Origin: Oceanospirillum sediminis
Lineage (GTDB): Bacteria > Pseudomonadota > Gammaproteobacteria > Pseudomonadales > Halomonadaceae
Direction: 5' to 3'
Assembly: GCF_014164585.1 (NCBI RefSeq)
Contig: NZ_JACJFM010000016.1
Coordinates: forward strand, 39,351-103,350
DNA length: 64,000 nucleotides
Part shown: positions 10,613-20,018 of the stretch, piece by piece
Layout: every line of letters starts with the position of its first letter
Numbering within the stretch: position 1 is the first letter of the stretch
Translations under genes and position numbers: made by a program
Notes under the pieces: model-generated
What the model saw: the letters and a program-made list of their open reading frames with translations, nothing else
The model's database searches: none
Told to the model about the DNA's origin: nothing

Positions 10613-12941
10613 TTGCTGATATCGCCTTATCCTTTTCTTTCAGCCATTGACCGATTTCTGCAGCAGGAGCGGGACGGCTGATGAAATATCCCTGAGCTTT
10701 ATCGCAGCCCTGCTCTCCTAGCCACTCCAGTGTTTCAGCATCTTCAATGCCTTCGGCCACAACACTTAATCCCATATCGTGAGCCATGCGGATGGTTGAG
10801 CGCACGATAATCTGGTCATCCGGGTCTGAATAAACTTTATCGACAAAGGAACGATCAATTTTTAATTCATTGACCGGGAGTTGCTTCAGCTGAGCCAGAG
10901 AGGAATAGCCAGTACCATAGTCATCAATAGAGAGTTTAATCCCCTGATCCTGAATATCACACAGCATACCGATAGCAGACACCGGATCTGATACCACGGC
11001 GCTTTCGGTAATTTCCAGTGTCAGTGCATCCATTGGCAATGAGAACTCTTGCCAGATCTCCTCCAGCTCTGCAGTGAAATTCTGGTTCTTGAGGTTCTCA
11101 GCAGAAATATTGACGGCAATAGACAGTAAAAGCTCCTCTTCTACCCAGGCATTGTACTGGCGGGCAGCTTCGCGAATCACCCAACGGGTCAGTGCATCAA
11201 TTTGTCCGGTTTGCTCGGCAATACCGATAAAGGCATCGGGAGGAATCATACCCTGTTCCGGATGTCTCCAGCGGATCAGAGCTTCAAGATCACGCACTAC
11301 TCCGGCATTAATGTCCAGCTTAGGCTGGTAAAAGAGTTGTAACTGGTCGCTTTCAATCGCGATTCTCAGATCATTTACCAGGCTGAGTGTACGCCCGGCG
11401 TCGGCATCCATCTCCGCTTTATAAGGCAGGAAGGCTTTCATCTCCCGCTTGCTATGACTCAGTGCTGTATCAGCCTTCTGCAACAGCAGTTGTGCATTGC
11501 CTGCATCCATCGGTGCTTTGGCGAAACCTGCGTGTACCTGCAGATGCAACATAACACCGTCACCACACAGCGGTGGATCAAGAAATTTCTCAACATTATT
11601 GCACCAGGTTACCACCTGCATCTGGTCTGTAGTCATCAGGATAACAGCAAACTCATCGGCTCCGAGATGAAATATCATCTTCTCTTTATTCAGCTCGCTA
11701 AGACGTTTACCGACCTCTTTAATCATCAGGTTGCCGGTATCATAACCCAGGGTATCATTGACGGTTTTGGTTCGGCGGATATCCAGATGTAGCAAGGTAC
11801 AACCGGGACTGCCGCTTGCACACAGCTCCTCCAGAGTTTCCAGCAGAGAATAACGGTTCGGCAGATTCGTTAAACTGTTATAGCGCAGTTGATGGTTAAT
11901 TTTTTGCTCACGTACCAGAACCGCCTGCTGCATCAGATTAAACTCCTGTGCCAGCTGGCCCAACTCATTTTTCCCTGTGATATTAACCGATGAATCATAG
12001 TTACCACGCGCAATATACTGTGCCTGACGCACCAGTTCTTTTACCGGTTTACTGATAGTGCCTGACAGATTGTAAGCAATAACCAGAGCGAGCAGGATCG
12101 TTACGCCCTCAACTACCATCAGTTGCCACAGGTTCTGACGGAGTGTTTCCAGAAGGCTGGAACGCGAACCATAGATGGCAGCTTTCAGGTCCTGCTGATC
12201 AACCTCACCCAGAGAGATACTGGTATGAAATGTTGTCGGGTCAGGATTTCCAGAAACGATCAGCTGCCCCATAGGGTTTGCCGGGCTGCCAGTAGTATAA
12301 GGGGAAGCCGCAGCGAGGTTCAGCCAGCGGTCACCGGCTTTGCTCAGCAGAAATTCAACGTTTAAGCCAGTGACATTAGCCAGATTCTGCGCCAGAGATC
12401 CATTGACCTGATAACCATATCCAATCCAGCCAACAACTTGCTGACCACTTTTTAAAGGTGCGAAACTAAGCTGATAAACCTGTCCTTCTAACAGGTAAAG
12501 CTGTGAGGTGGCTTTTTCTGCATCAAACCATTGGGGGAAACGGAATTGATTATTCTGTTCTGGACCCAGTTTTACTTTGCTCTCTGCTGATGTGCGAAAT
12601 AACTGACCAATAATCAGATTTTTTCTGTTTACGGCAAAGGCCAGGTCTGCATCAATTCGTTTGCGATGGTTATTCAGAGCAATAAGAAAACTACGTGCAT
12701 CAGCGTCAAAGACTTCTTTTAAGCCAAAGTCCTTAGCAGCCGTTTCGGCAAATGCTTGTAAGTAATAACTACGCTGCTGATACTGATTCTGGAAGGCGGA
12801 AGTTGCGGACTCCAGCCGCAAATCGATCTGCTGCTGTTCCTGTTTGCTATTGGCTTTATAAATAATAACCAAAGAAACCGCCTGGACAAGCAGTATCAGA
12901 AAGACAAAAAATATAAAAACCTGGGTTCTTAAACTACCCAT
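10605..12941 (-). CDS. Membrane GGDEF/EAL protein, probable c-di-GMP phosphodiesterase
   Basis: A 778-residue inner-membrane protein: TM1 near the N-terminus, an extracytoplasmic sensory domain of about 240 residues, TM2 near 260-285, HAMP, GGDEF and EAL. The GGDEF signature is degenerate ('GADEF'), so cyclase activity is doubtful. The EAL domain is intact ('EALIRW', 'DDYGTGYSSL', 'ELKIDRSFV'), so hydrolysis of c-di-GMP is the likely activity. I chose the ATG at 12941; a TTG start at 12983 would overlap the cupredoxin gene and precede the membrane segment with a polar tail. It sits between a periplasmic cupredoxin-like protein and an outer-membrane barrel, so it probably links their status to c-di-GMP. 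Confidence 0.88.
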   Translation of the reverse strand: MGSLRTQVFIFFVFLILLVQAVSLVIIYKANSKQEQQQIDLRLESATSAFQNQYQQRSYYLQAFAETAAKDFGLKEVFDADARSFLIALNNHRKRIDADLAFAVNRKNLIIGQLFRTSAESKVKLGPEQNNQFRFPQWFDAEKATSQLYLLEGQVYQLSFAPLKSGQQVVGWIGYGYQVNGSLAQNLANVTGLNVEFLLSKAGDRWLNLAAASPYTTGSPANPMGQLIVSGNPDPTTFHTSISLGEVDQQDLKAAIYGSRSSLLETLRQNLWQLMVVEGVTILLALVIAYNLSGTISKPVKELVRQAQYIARGNYDSSVNITGKNELGQLAQEFNLMQQAVLVREQKINHQLRYNSLTNLPNRYSLLETLEELCASGSPGCTLLHLDIRRTKTVNDTLGYDTGNLMIKEVGKRLSELNKEKMIFHLGADEFAVILMTTDQMQVVTWCNNVEKFLDPPLCGDGVMLHLQVHAGFAKAPMDAGNAQLLLQKADTALSHSKREMKAFLPYKAEMDADAGRTLSLVNDLRIAIESDQLQLFYQPKLDINAGVVRDLEALIRWRHPEQGMIPPDAFIGIAEQTGQIDALTRWVIREAARQYNAWVEEELLLSIAVNISAENLKNQNFTAELEEIWQEFSLPMDALTLEITESAVVSDPVSAIGMLCDIQDQGIKLSIDDYGTGYSSLAQLKQLPVNELKIDRSFVDKVYSDPDDQIIVRSTIRMAHDMGLSVVAEGIEDAETLEWLGEQGCDKAQGYFISRPAPAAEIGQWLKEKDKAISANA

Positions 12942-12960
12942 TGCTGTAAATTCCCGGGGG

Positions 12961-13626
12961 CTAGTATTGCTCAATAAAATCAAATTCTTCCGTGCTGGCT
13001 TCAGGAAGCCTGACTACCAGTGTCTCAGGTAGTGACCACTCAATTATAGTATCACCCTTGAATTCTATGGTCCTTGTGTAAATCTGATTATCAGATCTGA
13101 ATTGTGGATGCCAGAGGGTTATTTTGTATTGACCAGCTTGTTCCAGTTGTAGCTGAGCCTGGCCGTCGGTATTCGTCCTGGTAAAATATGGTGTATTCAC
13201 CACCAGCAGATGACCACTCATCCAGTCATGAATATTACATCCCATAGAGATCTGGGCATGTCCACTATCGGTAATATTCGGGGTCATTTCATGTGATTCA
13301 TCAGACTTCAGCTTGAAAGAGAAGCGGTTATCGTCAGAAATGGAGTAGATGTGGTGTGTAAAGTCATCCCGGTTAGTAAACATCACACTGTTTTCGTGCT
13401 GCATCACCGTCATAAAAGGAGCAAAAGCTTTACCTTCCTGAGCAATTTCTACTTTTTGCACCACGCGATCAGGGGCTTTGTGATCTAACGGCTCAGCAAA
13501 AAGGATCACTGGATCAACAGTTGTACCATCCTGATTCCGTATTGAAACCGATAGTTCTGCAGCGTGAACATGTAATGAGAAGGCTAAGCTGCTGAGAAGA
13601 GATAAATGAATGATATTTTTGAACAC
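12961..13626 (-). CDS. Cupredoxin-like periplasmic protein (methylamine utilization protein-like)
   Basis: A 221-residue exported protein. The GTG start is chosen because an AGGA site lies 9 bases upstream and the frame then begins directly with a signal peptide cut near 'HAA'. The cupredoxin region shows candidate copper ligands: His in 'FTHHIYS' and the Cys, His and Met of 'GCNIHDWMSGHLLV'. The C-terminal part resembles a carboxypeptidase-regulatory-like beta sandwich ('GQYKITLWHPQF'). Databases often label such proteins methylamine utilization proteins, but no amine dehydrogenase genes are present. It is the first gene of the operon with the GGDEF/EAL protein and the barrel. Confidence 0.75.
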   Translation of the reverse strand: MFKNIIHLSLLSSLAFSLHVHAAELSVSIRNQDGTTVDPVILFAEPLDHKAPDRVVQKVEIAQEGKAFAPFMTVMQHENSVMFTNRDDFTHHIYSISDDNRFSFKLKSDESHEMTPNITDSGHAQISMGCNIHDWMSGHLLVVNTPYFTRTNTDGQAQLQLEQAGQYKITLWHPQFRSDNQIYTRTIEFKGDTIIEWSLPETLVVRLPEASTEEFDFIEQY

Positions 13627-13940
13627 GTCAAATAATCCTGTATTTGAGTCATTAACACCTGACAATTAATAAGTAAATAGGTTCCTTAACTCTGATATTT
13701 TATTCAAATATCAAACATATACTGCAGGAATGATTGTTTTGCTGGTAGGGTATTGGTTCTCCTGAAGCAATACTTAGGATGTCACGGATTCAGTTTAATT
13801 CTTCTTAGTTCAGAAATACCATCATATTGGTATCAGATATTATTTTGTATCTTTATTGCTAATAAAGTCAGAACCTGAAGCCTGAGAGTATAGACTGCAG
13901 ACTTCAGATCCATATTATCGATCTCTATTCAGCAGAGCTC
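13627..13940. other. Intergenic region between the ATPase operon end and the cupredoxin operon
   Basis: These 314 AT-rich bases hold the 3' end of the V-ATPase transcript and the promoter of the cupredoxin operon. I see no convincing hairpin with a T tract for the ATPase operon, no small open frame with a ribosome site and no repeat. Confidence 0.5.
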
Positions 13941-15785
13941 TTATTGCTGTTCAGAAGCAAAGCCTTCATTCACAGTGAAGTGATTCAGGTTATGAATCTC
14001 CTGCCAGTAGCGCTTAAAGTCAGGGCCATCTTCGTGGCTATAGTTCATGTTTCTGAACAAACCAGCCAGTTTGGTAAAGTGCTCACGGATACTGTCTTTA
14101 TCATCCATCTCAGGATGTTCAAACAGGCAGCGCTTTAACAGCCTGAAGACGCGCATCTGGCGTTGCATCGGTGTTGAAGCATCAACGTCATCAAAGGCAT
14201 CCTGTTGCAGATAAACCTGATCCAGACACTGGGCGCGGTTAAAGGTGAGGAAATCCTGCAGGGTAACACCTTCTTCGCCGGTCACCTGCATCATCTGCTG
14301 GATATCTTCACCCTGAGTCAGCAGTTTCTGCATCTGCTTCACATCATCAACCCATTCACTATCCAGGTTTTCACCGTACCAGGCGCTGAGTTGTTCCAGA
14401 TAACGGGACCAGGAGATTAGCGGATCAACCGCCGGATAGGCCCGTTTGTAGGCGCGGTCAGCACTTAAGCCCAGGAAGGTCTTCACAGTACGCAGAGTCG
14501 ATTGTGTCACTGGTTCTTCAAAGTTACCACCGGCAGGAGATACGGTGCCGATCAGGGTCAGACTGCCTTGTTCGCCTTCGTTATTACGAATTAAACCGGC
14601 GCGTTCGTACAGGCTTTTCACCGAGGAATCCAGATAAGCCGGGAAGGCTTCTTCACCTGGGATCTCTTCCAGACGACCCGAGGTTTCCCGCATCGCCTGG
14701 GCCCAGCGTGAGGTGGAGTCGGCAATCAGCAGGGCGTTATAACCCATCTGACGGTAGTACTCACTCAGGGTGATACCGGTATAGATAGAGGCTTCACGGG
14801 CGGCCACTGGCATTGAGGAGGTATTACAGATAATGATGGTACGATCCATCAGGGTGCCGCCTTTAGGATCAGGCAATGCCGGGAATTCGGTAATGGTTTC
14901 CACCACCTCACCGGCCCGCTCACCACAGGCGACAATAATCACGATATCCACATCAGAGAAACGTGAGATCAGGCCCTGCAATACGGTTTTACCGGCACCA
15001 AAAGGCCCTGGAATACAAGCGGTACCACCTTTGGCAATCGGGAAAAAGGTATCGATCAGACGGATAGAAGTCAGCAGTGGTTGTTCTGGGTATTCCCGTT
15101 CACTGAAGCGTTGCGCCAGCAACGGCTGACATACCGGGATACGCACGGGCCACTTCTGCTGCATGGTCAGCTCATGCTCTTTACCCAGATGATCTTTAAT
15201 ACGAGCAATGGGTGTCGTGGTGGTAAAAGTACCTTCCTGAATCCAGGTGATCTCTACCTCACCCACCTGATTAAAGGGCACCATGATTTTGTGCTTAAAA
15301 CGCCCTTCCTGCACATGACCAACAGGGTCACCGGCTTTTAAACGAGCACCGACTTTGACGGAGGGTTGAAAAGCCCACTGTTTCTGGCTATCGATGCCGT
15401 CAACCTGTAAACCTCGGGGTAGGAAAAAACCGTGCTGACCGGCAATAATCTCCAGCGGGTTTTGCAGGCCATCATACACCTGTCCCAATAGGCCGGGGCC
15501 TAAGGTCACAGACAGCATCTGACCGGATTGACGCACCGGATCACCCACGGCAACACCGCGGGTATTCTCAAACACCTGTACATCCGCTTCACCGTGGCGT
15601 ACACGCAGTACTTCTGCTTGCAGATACTCCTGGCGATCATCGGACGGCACACGGGAGGGGCAGATATACACCACCTCATTTTTAATCAGCGGGTAAAACT
15701 CACCCTGCTCATCCTTTTCCTGACGCAGGGTTACGATATCGTCGCGCACACCGATAACCCGAGCGGTAATCTTTACATCCTTCAT
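13941..15785 (-). CDS. atpA: V/A-type ATPase catalytic subunit A
   Basis: The nucleotide-hydrolysing subunit of the V1 sector, 614 residues, normal for bacterial V-type A. The Walker A motif 'GPFGAGKT' lies near residue 255 and is followed by 'ACGERAGEV' with the catalytic Glu. The family's bulge (non-homologous) region is present between about 115 and 200. It is the last gene of the seven-gene unit, and its ATG overlaps the stop of the DUF2764 gene (TAATG). In the familiar bacterial order, A precedes B; here it is at the far end, because the operon is permuted. Confidence 0.95.
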   Translation of the reverse strand: MKDVKITARVIGVRDDIVTLRQEKDEQGEFYPLIKNEVVYICPSRVPSDDRQEYLQAEVLRVRHGEADVQVFENTRGVAVGDPVRQSGQMLSVTLGPGLLGQVYDGLQNPLEIIAGQHGFFLPRGLQVDGIDSQKQWAFQPSVKVGARLKAGDPVGHVQEGRFKHKIMVPFNQVGEVEITWIQEGTFTTTTPIARIKDHLGKEHELTMQQKWPVRIPVCQPLLAQRFSEREYPEQPLLTSIRLIDTFFPIAKGGTACIPGPFGAGKTVLQGLISRFSDVDIVIIVACGERAGEVVETITEFPALPDPKGGTLMDRTIIICNTSSMPVAAREASIYTGITLSEYYRQMGYNALLIADSTSRWAQAMRETSGRLEEIPGEEAFPAYLDSSVKSLYERAGLIRNNEGEQGSLTLIGTVSPAGGNFEEPVTQSTLRTVKTFLGLSADRAYKRAYPAVDPLISWSRYLEQLSAWYGENLDSEWVDDVKQMQKLLTQGEDIQQMMQVTGEEGVTLQDFLTFNRAQCLDQVYLQQDAFDDVDASTPMQRQMRVFRLLKRCLFEHPEMDDKDSIREHFTKLAGLFRNMNYSHEDGPDFKRYWQEIHNLNHFTVNEGFASEQQ

Positions 15786-16480
15786 TAGGAAAGTTCCTCA
15801 AAGGCTGATGCGATATGTTGCCGGATGGCTGGGGTGGCTATCAATCCCTCAGCCATAGTGTCAAAGGCAGCAAGCGCCTGATCAGCATTATTGCGAATCT
15901 GTTTCTCTGCCAGCTCCCAGCGCAGCACAAAGCAGATCACGGTTTCAATGGTGAAGTGATGACTGCGTTCAATCTGTAACAGCTGCTGCCAGAGATGATG
16001 ATTGATCTGATACTCAACCTCACCGGCTGCGCCCTTTTGCAGCAGGGGATGCAGTTCTGTCAGCAGAGGCAGAGCAGTTTCCAGACCAAACGTGGGTTCG
16101 TGCCAATGCTGACGAATACGTGTGGTCCAGCGACCAAAGCCAAAAAATTGCTCTGGGCCTTTATCACCCTGTTGACGCTGGCGCATGGCTGCCAGGAAGC
16201 TTTGCCACTCCAGGCGGTTTGCTATGCACTGACGAACCGGCTCAGATTGGATCTGACTCAGCTGAGATTGCCATTGATATACCAGTTTCTGATCAGGCAG
16301 AGATGCTGGCTGCTCAGCACCAAAGTGATAGAGACTTTCAGCCAGCTTCAGCTGCTTCTGATCTTCTTCACTGAGCATGGTCAAACGACGATCCAGCGCA
16401 ATGCGGGAGATCGGCATCTGCTTGCATTTCGCCAGAGGTGGCAGGTCTGGCAAAGCGGTCACCAGGGTGTAGTAGCTCAC
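15785..16480 (-). CDS. DUF2764 family V-ATPase-associated protein
   Basis: A 231-residue soluble, mostly helical protein ('SYYTLVTALPDLPPL' at the N-terminus) of the DUF2764 type found only within bacterial V-ATPase operons, always between E and A as here. It may stand in for the missing C-type subunit, since no C, F or G/H gene is present. The start is a GTG overlapping the E-subunit stop (TAGTG), with GGAGTGAT upstream. The coupling by overlap to both neighbours implies stoichiometric synthesis. Confidence 0.82.
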   Translation of the reverse strand: MSYYTLVTALPDLPPLAKCKQMPISRIALDRRLTMLSEEDQKQLKLAESLYHFGAEQPASLPDQKLVYQWQSQLSQIQSEPVRQCIANRLEWQSFLAAMRQRQQGDKGPEQFFGFGRWTTRIRQHWHEPTFGLETALPLLTELHPLLQKGAAGEVEYQINHHLWQQLLQIERSHHFTIETVICFVLRWELAEKQIRNNADQALAAFDTMAEGLIATPAIRQHIASAFEELS

Positions 16481-17163
16481 TATCGGATCACTCCTTCGAG
16501 CAGGGCACGGAAGCGGGGTTGCAGGTGACGCAATAGCAGCTGCGAAACCGCGCTATCGGTCAGATCCACCTCAACATCTTTACCCACCAGGCGTACACGA
16601 ATACCAGAACCGCTATGGCTGTTAAAGCTAATGCCATCTCGCAACAGTTCCACCGACAGGGATTGTACAAACTGACTCAGGCGACCCGTTTTATATTCAT
16701 CGGCATTGCGGCGTAGCTCATCCAGACCGATCACATTTTCCGGCAGCAGTATCTCAACTTGCTCACTGTCATCCAGATTGGCTGCTGCGCGGGTACGGCC
16801 GACCAGTTCAAGAATCATCCGTTGTACAAACTCGGGATTATCCATCTGCTGTTCGATCAGACGTTCCACCTGGTCGGTAAAGCTCCGCGCCAGATTTTCT
16901 TTCACATCCAGTAGTAGATCACGGGCGGCCATTTTTAATGCATCTTCACCAGCTTGCTGCTTCTGAGCCACGTCGCGCTTTGCCTTTTTAATCATGGCAT
17001 CCGCTTCTTCGCGGGCTTGTTTTAGCAGCAGATCCGCTTCTTTTTCCGCATCCAGCAGGATCTGTTCCGCTTCTGAACGGCCCTTATCCACCCCTTCCTG
17101 ACGTAGTTTATCGATCAGGGCTTCGATGCCAGAGGAGACGTGATTCTTTTCAATATCACTCAT
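16480..17163 (-). CDS. atpE: V/A-type ATPase subunit E (peripheral stalk)
   Basis: A 227-residue subunit with a long charged coiled coil at residues 15-110 (repeating Glu/Lys/Ala, 'AEQILLDAEKEADLLLKQ') and a globular C-terminus, the pattern of the V-ATPase E stator. The ATG has an AGGAG site 8 bases upstream and starts 9 bases after the K-subunit stop. It is encoded between K and DUF2764. Confidence 0.88.
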   Translation of the reverse strand: MSDIEKNHVSSGIEALIDKLRQEGVDKGRSEAEQILLDAEKEADLLLKQAREEADAMIKKAKRDVAQKQQAGEDALKMAARDLLLDVKENLARSFTDQVERLIEQQMDNPEFVQRMILELVGRTRAAANLDDSEQVEILLPENVIGLDELRRNADEYKTGRLSQFVQSLSVELLRDGISFNSHSGSGIRVRLVGKDVEVDLTDSAVSQLLLRHLQPRFRALLEGVIR

Positions 17164-17172
17164 CGTCTGCTC

Positions 17173-17619
17173 CTAAGCCGGTACACCGGCGCTGATCACC
17201 AGAGCGAAGATAAAGGCAAATACCGCAAAACCTTCTACGATGGCCGCCGGTGCCAGCGACATACCAAAAATCTCTGGACGGATCTTGGAGACATTGATCG
17301 CAGAAGCACAGCTACGGCCCTGATAAATCGCACTAAACATCAGTGCTAAACCACACAACAGACCAATAGCCGCCAGACCCGGTGCATTATCTACAGTCAG
17401 ATCACGGTTCAGAGCAAACATCACCACGATGCCATAGATGGACTGAGAGGAGGGCATCGCCGAAATACCAATATAACGACCATGACCGGTTTCCGTTTCT
17501 AACAACGCACCCGCTGCAGCTTGTCCGGCCAGAGAACAGCCGATCATGCTACCGATTGCACCCAGTGCCATAGGTCCATATAAACCTGCCCATCCAAGAG
17601 CTAAGATCAGGTTGTCCAA
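17173..17619 (-). CDS. atpK: V/A-type ATPase membrane rotor subunit K
   Basis: A 148-residue proteolipid with four membrane helices in two hairpins and one ion-binding carboxylate, Glu129 in the last helix. Ser58-Gln59 in helix 2 and Gln100 in helix 3 match the positions (Thr64, Gln65, Gln110) that bind Na+ with Glu139 in the Enterococcus hirae NtpK rotor, so sodium coupling is plausible. The start is a TTG: a full GGAGGT site stands 6 bases upstream, inside the end of the subunit I gene, which it overlaps by 13 bases. Confidence 0.9.
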   Translation of the reverse strand: MDNLILALGWAGLYGPMALGAIGSMIGCSLAGQAAAGALLETETGHGRYIGISAMPSSQSIYGIVVMFALNRDLTVDNAPGLAAIGLLCGLALMFSAIYQGRSCASAINVSKIRPEIFGMSLAPAAIVEGFAVFAFIFALVISAGVPA

Positions 17620-19403
17620 GGTGTTACCTCCTGTTTTGCAAACGGCTGGAAGGGATAGCCTTCATCAGCCAGACTCCAGTTATAAAATTCGATCAGATTA
17701 AGACGTAAGCCATGAATCACACCGCTTACCACGGTGAGTACAAAGTTCAGCAGATGGCCTGCCAGTAAAATCAGAAGATGCAGTAACAGGCCGATACCCG
17801 GTAGAGCATTACCCACATCTGCCGCTAGTTGGTTAAAGGTGATCGCCAGGGATGCACTGGCCAGACCCAGGGCAAAAAGACGCAGATAGCTCAATACATC
17901 ACCAAAGATCTTGGTGACGTTGGTCAGTGCTAACAAACCCGAAATAATACGGCTGATATTGAGTTCTTTTTCAGCAGTGGAAAACAGCAGTACCATCACC
18001 AGACCTACCGCAAAAATTATCCAGTGCAGGAAGGTAAAGCCCAGCAACCAGCCTGATAAGGCCGAAGTGACCGCCACCGCCCAGCCAATAGAGGAGAGCC
18101 GCTGCTGACTGTCTCGCCGTACCCAGGCCATTAAAAGATTAGCCAGCACCAGATGCAAAGCCCCTATGGTGATAGAGAGAGCCATCATGGTGTCAAAGTC
18201 ATTCAGATCGAGCAGCTTCATATCCCCTAATAAGGATATGGGAGCCGTAGCGCCAAAGTAACTACCTACTAAAATGCCCCAGAAGACGCCTGCACCGGTC
18301 AGTGCTGCCCCCATGGCCCGTAAGCGACGGCCGGTTTCACTTTGCCCCATGCTTTGCCATTTCCAGGCGATAATGCCGCCAAACAGAAGAGAGTAACCCG
18401 CATCAGACATAATGATGGCAAAGAAGCTGACAAAGGAGAAAAACACCACCCGGGACGGGTCCCAGCTGCGATAGTTGGGTGTCTGGAAAAAGCTCACTAC
18501 TTCCTGACCGCCACCGTACACCTCCGGGTTATCCAGGAAGGTGGGCGGGTTTTCATCGTCCTGAGGCTCTTCCTCCAGCAGGACTAACCCTTTCTCCTCG
18601 GCAAAAGCTTCCAGCTGCGGCAGATCCCGCACCGCAATCCAACCCTGTAGGGCAAAGATTTCCCCGTAATCCCTGGTCTGACCTGAGATCTCATCCAGCA
18701 GCGCCTGATCCTCAGTACTGGCGATACTATGTTGTAACAGGTAGATCCAGCGGGTGAGGGCTTCACGTTCTGCCTCGGCGGCTTCCAGTTGAATCTCGGT
18801 TTCTTCCAGCTGCTCCATTAGTTGGCTAAGAGGGATGTAGCCAGTATGAGTACGTGGTACCGGCATAACGCTGCTATCCGGCTCCTCGGCCGCAATCACA
18901 ACGATATAGGTATGACGGTTGTCCCTGTGTACTTGCATCCAGGGTAGATCCGACTGCTCGATATCCTGCATCTTGTAGTTGGGTACCAGATAGAACCACA
19001 GCTTTTCATGGTTCAGATCAGCCAGGTCCGGCAGGGTAAACTCTCCCCAGGGCTCCAGATCCTTGATGCGTTTATCAAGAAAATCCCGTTTCTCCATTAA
19101 GCGAATGCGATTCTGACGATTCTGATCCACCTGCTGCAGTACATCATCCAAATCAAGCTGACTTTTCCGTGTCACCTGACGACGCTTCTGTGGACAACTC
19201 AACAGATACTGCAAAGAACGTTTTAACAGCTCTGGTTTTAAAAGCTGCGGATTTGTATCGTCAACCTCAGCAGCCTGCTTGCCCCTGCTCTCACTCAGTG
19301 GAATAACATGCAACAGCCCCAAAGACTGCAGAGCATCCAGAATCAGGGTTTTATCGTGACTTAGCCCAACAATAGAGGCTTTTTTAAGCTGGAGGATACT
19401 CAT
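17607..19403 (-). CDS. atpI: V/A-type ATPase subunit I (a-type membrane stator)
   Basis: The 598-residue membrane stator that provides the ion half-channels. Residues 1-310 are soluble and coiled, the arm that meets the peripheral stalk; residues 320-585 contain seven or eight membrane helices. The conserved 'LSYLRLFALGLASASLA' helix carries the essential Arg. Its start overlaps the stop of subunit D by 4 bases (ATGA) and its end overlaps subunit K, which is typical of translational coupling in this operon. Confidence 0.93.
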   Translation of the reverse strand: MSILQLKKASIVGLSHDKTLILDALQSLGLLHVIPLSESRGKQAAEVDDTNPQLLKPELLKRSLQYLLSCPQKRRQVTRKSQLDLDDVLQQVDQNRQNRIRLMEKRDFLDKRIKDLEPWGEFTLPDLADLNHEKLWFYLVPNYKMQDIEQSDLPWMQVHRDNRHTYIVVIAAEEPDSSVMPVPRTHTGYIPLSQLMEQLEETEIQLEAAEAEREALTRWIYLLQHSIASTEDQALLDEISGQTRDYGEIFALQGWIAVRDLPQLEAFAEEKGLVLLEEEPQDDENPPTFLDNPEVYGGGQEVVSFFQTPNYRSWDPSRVVFFSFVSFFAIIMSDAGYSLLFGGIIAWKWQSMGQSETGRRLRAMGAALTGAGVFWGILVGSYFGATAPISLLGDMKLLDLNDFDTMMALSITIGALHLVLANLLMAWVRRDSQQRLSSIGWAVAVTSALSGWLLGFTFLHWIIFAVGLVMVLLFSTAEKELNISRIISGLLALTNVTKIFGDVLSYLRLFALGLASASLAITFNQLAADVGNALPGIGLLLHLLILLAGHLLNFVLTVVSGVIHGLRLNLIEFYNWSLADEGYPFQPFAKQEVTPWTT

Positions 19404-20005
19404 GCCATACCTGCCTTCAGCCGCTTGTTTTTAGCAATTTTTGAGGTAACAACCCCAGCTCGCTCACTGTCCGACAGGGCGATACGAATCTTGCGGATAT
19501 TTTTTTCTGCTTCGGGAATCAGCACCTTATCAAAAAGATTCAGACGCTGGGTGGTCTTGCGCAGCCCCACCTCCAACAACTCAAGTCGTTTGTGCAAAAT
19601 CTGCTGTTCCAGCTGTAGCTCAACTCTTTTTTTCAGCAGCACGACCATAGGATCCAGCCAATGCTCGGTGGCTAATACGGAATAGGGGCGAACCTTAAGG
19701 GAGACACTCTCCAGCTCCGGCAGCTTAATACCCACCAGATTGACCTGACGCAGGGAAAAATCGTCGATCTCCACTAACTGCCCGATATTGCCCTGATAGC
19801 TGGACAACATCGGCAGTTGCTCCCGTACCTGTAAGCGCAAAGACTCCAGAGTGTCTTCTAATTCGGTCAGGCTTTTACGCGAGTTGGCTCGCTCCGCTAG
19901 CAGCTGCTTGCGCTTAAGATCCAGTGCCGGAACAAACTTGCGGTAGGCCTTAACCTTACGGCCTTCCTTATTGAGGGTACTTTTATTCAGTGCCAGCTTA
20001 CCCAT
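19400..20005 (-). CDS. atpD: V/A-type ATPase subunit D (central stalk)
   Basis: The central rotor shaft, 201 residues, predicted as two long antiparallel helices with 'LALNKSTLNKEGRKVKAYRK' at the N-terminus and Arg/Lys-rich heptads at the C-terminus. It lies 13 bases after subunit B with an AGGAG site before the ATG. Subunit F, its usual partner, is absent, as in other seven-gene bacterial V-ATPase operons. Confidence 0.9.
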   Translation of the reverse strand: MGKLALNKSTLNKEGRKVKAYRKFVPALDLKRKQLLAERANSRKSLTELEDTLESLRLQVREQLPMLSSYQGNIGQLVEIDDFSLRQVNLVGIKLPELESVSLKVRPYSVLATEHWLDPMVVLLKKRVELQLEQQILHKRLELLEVGLRKTTQRLNLFDKVLIPEAEKNIRKIRIALSDSERAGVVTSKIAKNKRLKAGMA

Positions 20006-20018
20006 GGCTTAACTCCTG

